64,000 bases of DNA from contig NC_059374.1 of assembly GCF_019703515.2 (NCBI RefSeq), positions 13,366,245-13,430,244 on the forward strand, in the 5' to 3' direction. Below the pieces are notes generated by a model. The model saw only the letters and a program-made list of their open reading frames with translations, was not told the origin of the DNA and searched no databases. The stretch's first letter is position 1, and each line of letters starts with the position of its first letter. The DNA comes from Myxocyprinus asiaticus. Lineage: Eukaryota > Chordata > Actinopteri > Cypriniformes > Catostomidae. Shown here piece after piece: positions 1 through 10,533 of this stretch. The position numbers were made by a program, and so were the translations under genes.

Positions 1-118
1 ACCCTGTTTTGTTTTCAGACAGTTTAATATAACTTTCAAAAAAGTCCAGTACAAATGTTAGTCACTCAGCAGCTGTCACAGTTGTTAGGCGACAAGAACA
101 GTCCTCCGTAGGCTAGAA

Positions 119-217
119 TGTCCCAATTAACAATGCTCAGTCTGACCTTCGCGGCCTTCGAAGGCATGGCCTTTGAAGTCTGAGTCCTTCGAAGGATGCA
201 GCCTTTGAATTGGGACA
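119..217. mobile_element. Short inverted-repeat element (MITE), 99 bp
   Basis: It starts TGTCCCAATT and ends AATTGGGACA, a perfect 10-bp terminal inverted repeat. The interior carries several TTCGAAGG/CCTTCGAAGG palindromes. It has no coding capacity and no clear target duplication. The superfamily is not assigned. Confidence 0.55.
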
Positions 218-935
218 GAGTCATTGTGTGTATGCGTGAAACACCACATGATTACAGAGGCGTAAAACTCGTTAGCGTCATCCATTGGCCGATTTCTTTA
301 AAATTTCTCACTTTTCTGGGTGACCAAAGATTGACCTCTTACATAAGCATGCCAAGTTTGGTGAAGATAACTCATTTCCTTCAAGAGTTATAGCCATTTA
401 CGTAAAATTGGCCACTCCTACTTCTGATGTTTTCAAATACCGTAGCTAGCTGGAGTCGAAAATTAAAACTTTTTTTGATAACTTTTGATATTGAGACTCC
501 ATAGAATCGTTTGGCACTGGTTTGGTCCCGATCAGAAGAAAAACCTAGGACTAGTTCGCAAAAGTAGGTTTTATGAAAAATCCAAGATGGCGGAAATGTT
601 TTATAGGCGGAAATTAAATCGGAGGTATACATTTTGTTTGGTTTGATCCAAGGATTCCAGTGATATAAAGCACTTGAGTCTACGACAAATGGTCTAGGAG
701 TTATAAGCAGTTTCGCGTTTTTGATCGCTGTAGTGCCCCCTATTGACCGATTTGTCCAAGTCCGTGTTTCTGAGTAGCGAGCAATACTACTACCATCTGA
801 CCAAGTTTCAAGTCTCTAGGCCTTACGGTTTGCTCTGCCCGATCAGTTTTATGGCAAAATAATAATAATAATAATAAAAATCGTAACAATTAAAATAGGG
901 TTTCAGCGCTAAGCACTTGAACCCCTAATAATAAC
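218..935 (+). repeat. Unclassified dispersed-repeat-like sequence
   Basis: Non-coding sequence that ends in a run of AATAAT units (858-878) followed by GGGTTTCAGCGCTAAGCAC, which reads like the tail of an interspersed fish repeat. I cannot name the family. Short open frames here have no recognisable domain. Confidence 0.35.
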
Positions 936-1849
936 ATTTAAATACGCATATCTAAGGCATATTTTATATACAGAAGCTATAGCCTAAATGTAAGACAGTT
1001 ACATTTTAAAATTAGTTTTGATGCACTTCCGGTTTAAACCATGCCCACATCCGTTTCTATCCAAATACAGATACAGTTACAGATAATTTCGTCATAGTAA
1101 CAGAAACAGATTCAGATAATAGCTTTGCTGCACACCCCTAGTCTGGTGCATGTGCATTTATTGAGCATTGTGTATTTGTGCATTGTGGGCTGTGTATTTG
1201 CATTCAGTAGTGTGTGCACTATTTCTGTAAATCTAAACTGAATAAAGTAAGTATGGTATGGCATATGATTTGGCATGTTACCCATGGTACTGTATTGTTC
1301 ATTTGCATTCATTAGGGGCCATTCACATTGAACATGTCCTTGCACTAAAAAAGTTAAAAGCACTGCCTTTACTAGAGCAGAACACAGGTCTCGAGGTGTG
1401 TTTTTAACAGTTGAATTTCTTTAACTTAACATGGCATCTAAAAAATGAGGCACTCCTGATAAGACTGAAAAACTCGTCACAAAGGTCGAGGACTAAGGAT
1501 TAACCATGACTTACTGCAATAGGACAATTGCAGTAAGTCATGGCATCTGCTCATGTTATTGCTTACTGCATTACATGCAACATGTTTACTATTGTCACAG
1601 TCCTGTCACTCTGTCATCATCGTCCCATGTTTGTGTTGTTCGTTGTCTGTCTTTGTGTGAGTGCACGGTTTCGGTTGTACTCCCTGCCGTGCGCTCTTCG
1701 GTCTGTCTTGTTTCATGTCAGGAGCACGGTGTCTGGACCCTGACCTCCTGTCTGGTTCGGTTTCAGTCTGTGTTGGGATCCGGACACTCGTGCTCCATGT
1801 CTGTCTGTTATTGACGTGGATGCATCGTGCTTATGTCATCTTGGCAGCA
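936..1849. other. Gene-free stretch
   Basis: I see no gene. 1504-1543 holds a perfect hairpin (listed separately). 1640-1815 is more GC-rich and repeat-like, with an open frame whose composition is not protein-like. Confidence 0.4.
1504..1543. repeat. Perfect 17-bp inverted repeat with 6-nt loop
   Basis: CCATGACTTACTGCAAT at 1504-1520 is the exact reverse complement of 1527-1543; the loop is AGGACA. It is too short for a typical microRNA precursor and could be the fused ends of a deleted transposon. Confidence 0.8.
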
Positions 1850-3474
1850 TCCACTCATGTCAATTATGATGGCATTTGTGGACTTACATTAGCATGGTTT
1901 AAGTCCTATTTAGCAGACCGCAACCACTTTGTCTATATAAACGAGGAATTGTCAAATCAAACAAAAGTTAAGTATGGAGTGCCACAGGGATCAGTTTTAG
2001 GGCCTCTGCTTTTCTCCTTATATATGCTTCCCCTGAGAGATATTATCAGCAATCGTGGAATAAGTTTCCACTGTTATGCCGACGATACCCAACTTTATAT
2101 TTCTTCAAAACCTGATGAAATTTCACAAATCTCCAAATTAGCAGAGTGAATCAATGAAATCAAAGACTGGATGGACAGAAATGTCCTTCTACTCAATTCC
2201 GACAAAACAGTGGTACTAATTATTGGAACAAAAACATCTAAAAATAAGCCACTAAAATATAATTTGACTCTCGATGGATGTACGGTTACATTGTCTTCTA
2301 CTGAGAAGAACTTAGGTGTTATATTTGATACCAATCTGTCCTTCAAAAATCAAATTTCCAATGTTTGTAGAACACCATTCTTCCACCTCAGAAATATTGC
2401 TAAGTTATGCCACATGCTCTCTGTTGCTGATGCCGAGAAAGTAATTAATGTGTTCATGACCTCAAGACTAGGTTATTGTAATGCATTACAGGGAGGATGT
2501 CCAGTAATTTCAAAAATAATCTTAAATTGGTTGAAAATGCAGCAGCCAGAGTGCTGAATAGAACCACGAAATATGATCACAATAGCCCCATTTTATCATT
2601 GTTACACTGGCTACTTGTTAAATTTTGTATTAATAAAATTTTTTTTTAACTACATACAAAGCTTTGAATGGTCTAGCTCCCCTGTACTTAAGTGACCTTC
2701 TACCATGCTATATTCCATCACGTTCATTATGATTGCAAAATTCTGGCCTGTTAATAGATCCTAGAATATCAAAATCCACAAAAGGAGGTAGATCCTTTTC
2801 CTATTTGGCTCCTAAACTATGGAATTCCCTAACCCTGTTCAGGATGCAGACACACTCACTGAGTTTAAGTCTAGACTTAAGACTCATCTATTTTGGCAGG
2901 CATACACCTAATTTATCCATCAACTCACAATTAGGCTGATTTATTAAGGTCTGCAGGAACCAGAAACATTTATCATGATCTATAACTCTGCAAAAAATGT
3001 AATGGCATCTACACTAATATTATTCTATTTGTTTCCCTGTCTCAACCTCTGGATTCATATCCCGAGGTAAGCAGAGCCGGCCAGATCTAGCTCCGTTCCT
3101 GCTTGGTGTCAGACTCCACTGCTACATGTCTCTGAGTGATGATGACTAAATGCAGCCAGTGCCAGCCAGACCTCACTTCAGTCTATTATGATGGACTTTA
3201 GAGGATGAACTGATGCCAACTCCAACCATAAGACATGGAATACTTCATATGCCACTGCCTGAACCTTGGATTTAAGGTAGACCTTGCACACTGGGGATCT
3301 AAATACAATTATTATGTATTTAATTATTTATTTTTATACACAATTTACAATCATACTTAAACTACACAATGATGACTCTAAGACTTTATAGATATTACAG
3401 TTGCATGATTTTCTGTAAAGCTGCTTTGAAACTATGTGTGTTGGGAAAAGCACTATACAAATAAAATGACTTGA
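1850..3474 (+). mobile_element. 5'-truncated L2-type LINE retrotransposon
   Basis: The sequence enters in the middle of a reverse transcriptase, passes through its C-terminal region and ends with a non-coding tail, AAGCACTATACAAATAAAAT followed by GACTTGAC, which resembles L2 LINE 3' ends in fish. The 5' part (endonuclease and RT N-terminus) is absent, as usual after incomplete reverse transcription. The start is approximate. No target duplication was identified. Confidence 0.8.
1877..2930 (+). pseudogene. L2 LINE reverse transcriptase fragment
   Basis: Plus-strand translation shows LAWFKSYLADR, GVPQGSVLGPLLFSLYM and HCYADDTQLYIS, which are RT motifs including the YADD catalytic centre. A TGA at 2146-2148 interrupts the frame where related elements have tryptophan; the frame then resumes (INEIKDWMDRNVLLLNSDKT). 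A frameshift near 2525 moves the reading to a frame giving LVENAAARVLNRT. A further piece with GGRSFSYLAPKLWNSL lies at about 2785-2840. It encodes the replication enzyme of the element and no longer makes a complete protein. The L2 assignment rests on the motif wording and tail type and is reasonably firm. Confidence 0.78.
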
Positions 3475-3768
3475 CAAGTATGTATTGATGGTATGATGTT
3501 GCTAGCCTTACACAGAATCTGTGCTTATAGAATTTAAATGGTGAATTCTAAAGTTCTACACATTCCACATCCTGTGTATGTTCATTTATTAAATATATTC
3601 TAATCTCAAAATGTTTTTAGCTACTAATAAAAGTGTAACAGTTTAGATCCATTTAACACATATTACTATTTTCAATCTACATCCATTCCGCAGAATGATT
3701 CCGTGTGGTCTTATTTGTGGCATATGGTTTGGTTTGCTGTATAGAAACATATAATATTCTGTGCATAC
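3475..3768. other. Intronic sequence downstream of gbe1 exon
   Basis: AT-rich, with no recognisable gene or repeat. In gbe1 orientation it follows the donor at 3768-3767. Confidence 0.4.
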
Positions 3769-3886
3769 CAGCATAGAGTTGGGTTGACCGTTGAATGCCA
3801 TTGGCTCAGTGAAGAAATCTGTGTTGTGGTCCAGTCTGCCATGACCTCCATACTGAATTTCATCTGAGTCCAGTTTGATCTTGTAT
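3769..3886 (-). CDS. gbe1: Glycogen branching enzyme, near-C-terminal coding exon
   Basis: Glycogen branching enzyme is a cytosolic enzyme that transfers alpha-1,4-glucan chains to alpha-1,6 positions during glycogen synthesis. Read on the minus strand, this 118-bp exon encodes one base of a split codon plus 39 codons, including [17 protein letters not shown] and [18 protein letters not shown]. This matches the end of the C-terminal all-beta domain of vertebrate GBE1, which has LDSD, YGGH, RLDH, TDFF and NG at the same places. The acceptor is a pyrimidine-rich tract ending CCTCCAG (AG opposite 3887-3888) and the donor is GTATGC (GT opposite 3767-3768). The first base completes the AA|A lysine codon begun by the exon at 23850-23980. 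The exon ends in a complete codon, so only a short terminal exon with the last residues and stop should follow at lower coordinates; I did not find it. Family assignment is from conserved protein knowledge; paralogue a or b cannot be told. Confidence 0.9.
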
Positions 3887-3888
3887 CT

Positions 3889-5144
3889 GGAGGAGGGTAT
3901 GGTTAAGGAATTCAAAGAGGAGTGATTGAAAACATAATGGGAATGAAACATTATAAAGATTTTACAGTGAAATATGGTCTTTTTGTACTCTCTGTAATTG
4001 TGATGCATAAGGACAATGAATATTGGTATCAAATAAATCAATCAAAATGCTTTAACCCAATGGTCTTAATATGCCAAACAATGGACATAAGAAATGCAGA
4101 GTCATTACATCCTCATGGTGTCCACTCTGAAGTGTTCTGGATGCAAACTAGCTGTCCATCCTCTAGAGAAGTTCTGCTACTCCTCAAAATGCAAAGCTGC
4201 ACTGCGAGTCAGAATCTACTGATTGCTTTGAGCTCCTCTGAGACAATGAAACACATTTTTCCCATATAAACACGGGCACCAAAACCGATGAGCCACCACA
4301 TCAACAATTCCAGGCAGAATTATTTATCCATTTCAAAATATTAATAATGTATTCAATCAAAAAAAAATTCAAACAACACCAAACATGCACACACACAATT
4401 TCCTGTGCTACACTGACTAAATTAAATATTACAAAAAGTAATTGACTAGACTCATGACCAGAATAAGAAATACCTTTGACAGAGAAAAAGAGTGCATAAA
4501 TGAATAATGCAAACACATTTGGGTGGAAACTGGAAATCTATGTCATGCTCTTGTGTTTTAAGTTCTATGTTATTTACCCAAAAAGTGGACAAATGTCTGG
4601 AAAATTCCAGCAAGTGCATCAGGCAAGTTTTCTGTTACAAGTTTCAACTTCAAATCATTCAAGTATGCCATGGCTCTAGGCTAAAAAATGACCATGGAGC
4701 CATTGCCCCTAAAATGGCATATTACAAAGTTGCTTGATTTAGATAGTTATTCAGAAGCAAGATAGAAAGCCAAAGAAAAGAAAGAAAGCTGATAAACGAT
4801 TAATCGGATGATCCGTTTTTAAAATCAATATATAAAGTGTTAAAAATCTTCTTAGTCTTTCCTTACTGTGATGGGGCGGACAAGACTCCATATTAAATGA
4901 ATAAATGTCAGGTATTCTGGCAAACCCCTATAATTAAAACAGACTTTTCCTTTTTTCTAGAGACACCACCAGTCAAAATCAATATAAACTCAATCAAAAA
5001 AGGTTATTAAAATAATTTCCCAAGTTTTCCCTTCAAGTCGTAATATTCATTATGCTCTACAATAATCAATAATATTTTTGTAACTATTGCTGCCTTCATA
5101 TGCTGTCTGAATTACTCTACTTCCCACTTCTTAAGTGGTTATTA
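3889..5144. other. Intron stretch without recognised features
   Basis: AT-rich sequence. The 115-codon plus-strand open frame at 3922-4269 overlaps the intron side of the exon and shows no domain. I see nothing else. Confidence 0.4.
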
Positions 5145-5596
5145 TGAGTATGTCGTGTTCAAGTGCTTTGTTGGAAAGAGCAGGAAACGTGGACAACACT
5201 GGGTTCATTCATTCAATACATATTTTTTTTTAGCGACTTTTATTTTGACACCAGTCACACCATACGTATTACATATTACATGGAATTTTGGTCAAAACAT
5301 GCTATTTTGAAGGTATAAAAATGTACAACATGCATCAAATTGGTTGCTGATATACTGTACATAAATGAATATGACCAAATGTATCCGAGTATCTTGACGT
5401 GAATCGGACATTATGGCTCACACTGTGTTTGTTGCATGCGGTGAGCTCATCTCAACTGATAGGTTGAAAAACAGAAGATGACACACTGGCGCACGCTCTA
5501 AAATGTAATTCAGTAAAACCCAAAGTATACTTGGGTTCTCAGCGTTGCTGATCAGAACGTGCGCATTATACGTGACGCAAATATTGGCATCAGCAT
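5145..5596. repeat. Direct duplication, copy 1
   Basis: Shares ordered blocks with 5597-7340: GTTCAAGTGCTTTGTTG, an oligo-T tract, CTTTTATTTTGA followed by ACCAGTCACACCATA, ATGTACAACATGCATCAAAT, and further on TTGAAAAACAGAAGA followed by GACACACTGG. Clearly diverged, so not recent. Confidence 0.7.
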
Positions 5597-5829
5597 TACG
5601 AGTATGTCACGTTCAAGTGCTTTGTTGTTGGAAAGAACAGGAAACATGCATGACGGCAGGTTCATTAATACTTTTTTTTTTTTTTAAGGAACTTTTATTT
5701 TGATACCAGTCACACCATATTACACATAACTCAGTTAGCTTGCTGATGATAATGGACTTTTGGTCAAATACAAGCCATTTTCTTCGTGTAAAATGTACAA
5801 CATGCATCAAATGGTTGCTGATATACATA

Positions 5830-6823
5830 CAGTTGTGCTCAATAGTTTGCATACCCTGGCAGAAATTGTGAAATTTTGGCACTGATTTTGAAAATATGAC
5901 TGATCATTTCAGGAGAAATACAGGCTGCTCTGGAAAAAGACGGTGTGGTTGTTTCAAGGAGCACAATACGACGATACTTGAACAAAAATGAGCTGCATGG
6001 TCAAGTTGCCAGAAAGAAGCCAATGCCACAAAAAGTCCGGTTAAAAAAATGCCCGACAACACCTTGACACGCCTCACAGCTTCTGGCACACTGTAATTTG
6101 GAGTGACGAGACCAAAATAGAGCTTTATGGTCACAACCAAAAGCGCTATGTTTGGAGAGGTGTCAACAAGTATTGTGCTCCTTGAAACAACCACACTGTA
6201 TTTTTCCAGAGCAGCCTGTATTTCTCCTGAGGTTACTTGTGGGTTTTTCTTTGTATCGCGAACAATTCTTCTGGCAGTTGTGGCTGAAATCTTTCTTGGT
6301 CTGCCTGACCTTGGCTTGGTATCAAGAGATCCCCGAATTTTCCACTACTTAATACGTGATTGAACAGTACTGACTGGCATTTTCAAGGCTTTGGATATCT
6401 TTTTATATCCCTTTCTGTCTTTTGACAGTTCTTTTCTGCTCCCCATGGCTCAGTATCTAGCCTGCTCAGTGCATCCACATGAGAACTAACAAACTCATTG
6501 ACTATTTATACACAGACACTAATTGCAATTTAAAAAGCCACAGGTGTGGGAAATTAACCTTTAATTGCCATTTAAACCTGTGTGTATCACCTTGTGTGTC
6601 TGTAACAAGGTCAAACATTCGTATGTAAACTTTTGATCAGGCCCATTTGGGTGATTTCTGTTACCATTATGATTTAAAAAGGAGCCAATCAACTATGTGA
6701 TAATAAATGGCTTCATATGATCACTATCCTTAAATAAAAGACAGTTTTTTTGCATGATCAATCATATTTTCAAAATCAATGCCAAAATTTCTGCCAGGGT
6801 ATGCAAACTTTTGAGCACAACTG
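5830..6823. mobile_element. Rearranged, non-autonomous Tc1-like transposon
   Basis: Bounded by TA at 5828-5829 and 6824-6825. The left end CAGTTGTGCTCAATAGTTTG is matched in inverse orientation by the right end CAAACTTTTGAGCACAACTG; the inverted repeat runs about 45 bp. At 994 bp it is shorter than a full Tc1. Inside, a 60-bp segment occurs twice in opposite orientation (5910-5969 and 6170-6229, two mismatches). Confidence 0.85.
5911..6446. pseudogene. Tc1 transposase, inverted and truncated
   Basis: The N-terminal half reads on the minus strand from an ATG at 6446: MGSRKELSKDRKGYKKISKA, then PRPGRPRKI (the linker motif between the two helix-turn-helix parts), then EIQAALEK. The middle part reads on the plus strand from 5911: EIQAALEKDGVVVSRSTIRR, ELHGQVARKKP, and WSDETKI-like sequence near 6100 carrying the first catalytic aspartate. 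The EIQAALEK block is therefore present in both orientations, and the C-terminal catalytic half is missing. A DDE transposase normally cuts the element out at TA sites; this gene cannot encode one. The layout implies an internal inversion with duplication, not simple decay. Confidence 0.75.
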
Positions 6824-7340
6824 TAAATGAATATGACCGAAATGGTAAGCGCTAACAATTTGCTGTATTTAGAGAAATTAATACAGAAACTGTACGCTCC
6901 TCCACCATGTTGAAAGTTTACATCTTCTCCCATCTCGGAAACTCGGGTACTAAAATTATCTGAGTTTCCTAGTCTCAATTACAACTTGGGGGGTAAACTT
7001 CCGAGTGGGAAACTCGTACTTAAGTTACTTAATCGGATAATTCTGATATCACGTAAAGCAGCATTATTGGAATGATTTAGAACACAATTTATAAAATAAT
7101 TTCAAGAAAACTCAGTTGTGAATATGTATCTTCATTCAAATCAGGCATTATGGCTTGCACTGTGTTTGTTGTGGCATTCAGTTAGCTCATCTCAGCTGAA
7201 ACGTTGAAAAACAGAAGACGACACACTGGAGCACGCTAAAGATATAATACAGCAAAGGTCAAAGCACACTTCGGTTGTATGCGTTGCTGATCAGAATGCG
7301 CAGAGTATGCGTGACGCAAATTTCATCATCAGCACAGTCC

Positions 7341-8278
7341 CATATTTTCTCGACACGCGGACAGTGCTTGTCTGTACACATCATCTGCGCATGTGCCTGC
7401 CATTGACTGTACTAAAATGCGTCGATTGCGTTTGTATTCTTTGCATTCGTATTTGCTCGTGGTCAAGAGAATATACTTTGAAAGGCAACACGGTCGAATG
7501 GGCGCGATCCGATCCGGAGTGTGGAAAAATGAAAGTATACCACAAGATGATATCTAACGGAACCGCATAGGAACAGGGACTTTGATATGAACGCAAACAA
7601 ATTCTCCTGACTGTCGCCAATGGCGACTAGATTTTAAATTATTGACGCAATTATTTTTGGTTGCATTTGCGACCAATTTAGTCGCAGTCTAGAGCCCTGT
7701 ATACATATATTTATCAAGAACATGCTTTATGTGGTTTTAAACAAGTTAAGCTCTACTGACAGCAACTGATTACCACAGACAATCATTTCGACTTGTACCT
7801 CATTTTGTAAAAACAACCAATAATCATGTAATGCACTTACAATTGGGTTTAAAGGCAGAAATGTGCAGGCTGTATGTTTGTTAAAGCACTAATATAAATT
7901 CTTCTGTAAAAACTTGTTATTTAAGCTGAAAAATGGGCAATCCATTTAGCAAATGGACTACTGTTCTAACTGAATGGACTTCTGTTATACATTTCTGACA
8001 TAATTTCTGTATTTGAATTTTCCCTAATGTAAACAGTCTCTTTCTGGTATTCATTTAAAGTTACCAGGTTTATCGTCTCATGACATGGTAAAGACTGGTT
8101 ATAACTTTTGCATATATGTTAGTATGCTAACAAAAATTTAAGTTTTGTGGCTATAATTTCGAAATAGTGTTTATTGTAAAATGTATCTGGGTGCAAAGCC
8201 TTTCCACATAGACTTCCATTGCAAATGCATTACTGTAAACATGATTTTTGTTTGCAAAAATTGAATAATTTAATTTCC
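7341..8278. other. Intron stretch; possible hAT transposon end at 7605-7699
   Basis: Mostly unrecognised. At 7681-7699 GTCGCAGTCTAGAGCCCTG reads on the minus strand as CAGGGCTCTAGACTGCGAC, resembling a hAT-type terminal repeat. Only one end is visible, so the call is weak. Confidence 0.3.
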
Positions 8279-8610
8279 TTAAAGGAATAGTTCACACAAA
8301 AATGAAAAATCTGTCATACATCCCTCATGTCATTCGCTGCTTTCTATACAATACCAGTTGATAGTGACTACCTGTAAAGCTAAAAAAAAAAAAGCACTCA
8401 CTGGTATTGTAAAGGTAGTCCATGCAACTTGTGTGTAATATTCCAAGTCTTCTTAAGTATGTATGATGTATGATGAACAGACCAAAATTTCAGTCATTAT
8501 TCACTTTCAAATCAAATCAAATCTAAGATTTGATGTGCTATTCACAGTGAGCCATGATTATTTTCTTCTGCAAGTGAATAAAAAAGGTCAAGTGAGATAT
8601 TTAGTGAATA
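8279..8610 (+). mobile_element. Degenerate non-autonomous DNA element (hAT-like MITE)
   Basis: Begins TTAAAGGAATAGTTCACACA, a start common to short fish elements, and continues with ATTCCAAGTCTTCT and AACAGACCAAAATTTCAGTC blocks typical of the same family as I know it. The right terminal repeat is not recognisable, so the end is approximate. Confidence 0.5.
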
Positions 8611-8792
8611 ATATTCAGCTGGTAATTTGAATGACTCTTATGAATAAGCGGTCAGCAGTATATGTAGAATAAAGCAGCTTTTTCTTCAAAACGGTTATTA
8701 ACAGTCTTTATATATATATATTTGAAATACTATTCAACTAATGCCAATTATTTTTTGTATTTATATTATGCCAAATATACTGTGTATGTATG

Positions 8793-8797
<5 letters not shown>

Positions 8798-8825
<28 letters not shown>
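8798..8825. repeat. (TA)n microsatellite
   Basis: Uninterrupted alternating TA. Confidence 0.9.
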
Positions 8826-8832
<7 letters not shown>

Positions 8833-8957
8833 AAACTAAATATAAAGCAGTTTGCTTAGTCATGTGGTGTGCTGGGCATCAGTGATGCAGTTTTCACATT
8901 CTATGTGTAAGTAAACAACTGTATTCCTGGGTACAAGACTGAGACACTGTAGTCCCT

Positions 8958-8986
8958 AGTCTCTCTCTCGTTCTCCTCTCTCTCTC

Positions 8987-9042
<56 letters not shown>
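8958..9042. repeat. Compound (CT)n(GT)n(TA)n microsatellite
   Basis: Successive CT-rich, GT and long TA runs. It ends exactly where the truncated Tc1 at 9043 begins. Confidence 0.9.
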
Positions 9043-9044
<2 letters not shown>

Positions 9045-10533
9045 AAGCAAAAACCAGATTTTTGATAACTTCGCCAAAATAAAAAAATAAAAATGAAATA
9101 TCACATAAGTATTCAGACCCTTAACTCAGTACTTAGTTGAAGCACCTTTGGCAGCGATTACAGCCTCAAGACTTTTTGGGTATGATGAGACAAGCTTTGC
9201 ACATCAGGATTTGGGGATTTTCAGCCATTCTTCTGTGCAGATCCTCTCAAGCTCTGTCAGGTTGGATGAGGACCATCGGTGGACAGCCATTTTCAGGTCT
9301 CTCCAGAGATGTTCAATTGGGTTCAAGTCTGGGCTCTGGCTTGACCACTCGAGGACACAGAGTTGTCTCTAAGCCACTCTTGCATTGTCTTGGCTGTGCT
9401 AGGGTCATTGTCCTGTTGGAAGGTGAACCTTAGGTCCAGTCTGAGGTCCTGAGCACTCTGGACCAGGTTTTCATTAAGGATATCTCTATATTTTGCTGCA
9501 TTCAGCTTTCCTTCAACCCTGACCAGTCCCCCAGTCCCTGCCGCTGAAAAAAAAAAAAAAAAAAACACAGCATGACGCTACCACCACCATGCTTTACCGT
9601 TGGGATGGTATTGCGCAGGTGATGAGCGGTGCCTGGTTTCCTCCAGACATGACACTTGGAATTGAGACCAAACAGTTCAATCTTCGTTTCATCAGACCAG
9701 AGATGTTTCTCACAGTTTGAGAGTCTTTAGGTGCTTTTTTATGTGTCTTGCACTGAGGAGAGGCTTCCATCTGGCCAGTCTGCCATACAGCCCAGATCGG
9801 TGGAGTGCTGCAGTGATGGTTGTCCTCCTGCAAGTTTCTCCCATCTCCACACATGATCTCTGGAGCTCAACCAAAGTGACCATTAACCCGATGGTCACTT
9901 GGTCACCTCTCTTACCAAGGCCTGTCTCCCCCGATTGCTCAGTTTGGCCGGGGGGCCAGCTCTAGGAAGAGTCCTGTTTGTGCCAAACTTTTTCCATTTA
10001 AGAATTATGGAGGCCACTGTGCTTTTGGGAACCTTCAATGGAGCTAAACATTTTTTTGTAGTCTTCCCCATATCTGTGCCTTGACACAATCCTGTCTCTG
10101 AACTCTGCAGGCAGTTCCTTTGACCTTATGGCTTGGTTTTTGCACTGATATGCATTTTCAGCTGTGAGACTTTACATAGACAGGTGTGTGCCTTTCCAAA
10201 TCATGTCCAATCAATCGAATTTGCCACAGGTTGACTCCAATAAAAGTGTAGAAACATCTCAAAGATGATCCAGAGAAATGGGATGCACCTGAGCTAAATT
10301 TCAAGGTCATAGCAAAGGGTCTGAATACTTATGTCAGTGTGATATTTAAAAACATTTTCTTTTTAATAAATTTGCAAAGTTATCAAAAATCTGGCTTTTG
10401 CTTTGTCATTATGGGGTATGGAGTGTAGATTGATGTGAAAAAATATAGAATTTAAATCATTCTAGCATAAGGCTGCAACACAAAAAATGTGAAAAAAAAA
10501 ATGAAGGGGTCTGAATACTTTATGAATGCACTG
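9043..10533 (-). mobile_element. Tc1-like transposon, one end lost
   Basis: The right end is intact: GGGGTCTGAATACTTTATGAATGCACTG followed by TA at 10534-10535 (longest motif split here: TTTATGAATGCACTG). The left copy starts internally, at ACAAAGCAAAAACCAGATTT, the inverse of AAATCTGGCTTTTGCTTTGT near 10387-10406. About 120-130 bp of left terminal repeat are missing and replaced by a (TA)n tract. Confidence 0.85.
9126..10129 (-). pseudogene. Tc1 transposase pseudogene
   Basis: Minus-strand transposase in several frames. The N-terminal part RSKELPAEFRDRIVSRH follows an ATA where ATG is expected (10129-10127). A DNA-binding segment with KVPKSTVASIILKWKKFGTN lies at about 9970-10050, then LRRSCVEMG-like and GLYGRLARWKPLLS sequence, then FTFQQDNDPSTAKTMQEWL with the second catalytic aspartate at about 9400-9430. 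The C-terminus ends AAKGASTKY and a stop at 9128-9126. The open pieces are separated by frameshifts and an oligo-A tract (9547-9566). It formerly encoded the cut-and-paste enzyme of this element and is dead now. Confidence 0.8.

Larger units (their letters stand above)
5597..7340. repeat. Direct duplication, copy 2, interrupted by a Tc1
   Basis: The second copy of the 5145-5596 block. It is split at TACA|TAAATGAATATGACC by the Tc1 at 5830-6823. It also carries about 280 bp (6840-7115) absent from copy 1. After that it resumes with CATTATGGCTTGCACTGTGT. Confidence 0.68.

Noticed and set aside
1504..1543. MicroRNA precursor
   Set aside because: The stem is only 17 bp with a 6-nt loop, shorter than a normal pre-miRNA.
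3275..3290. Possible terminal gbe1 exon (AG then GTC TAC on the minus strand, reading VYLKSKVQ)
   Set aside because: Only the first two residues agree with GBE1, and the place is the 3' UTR of the L2 element; a chance match.
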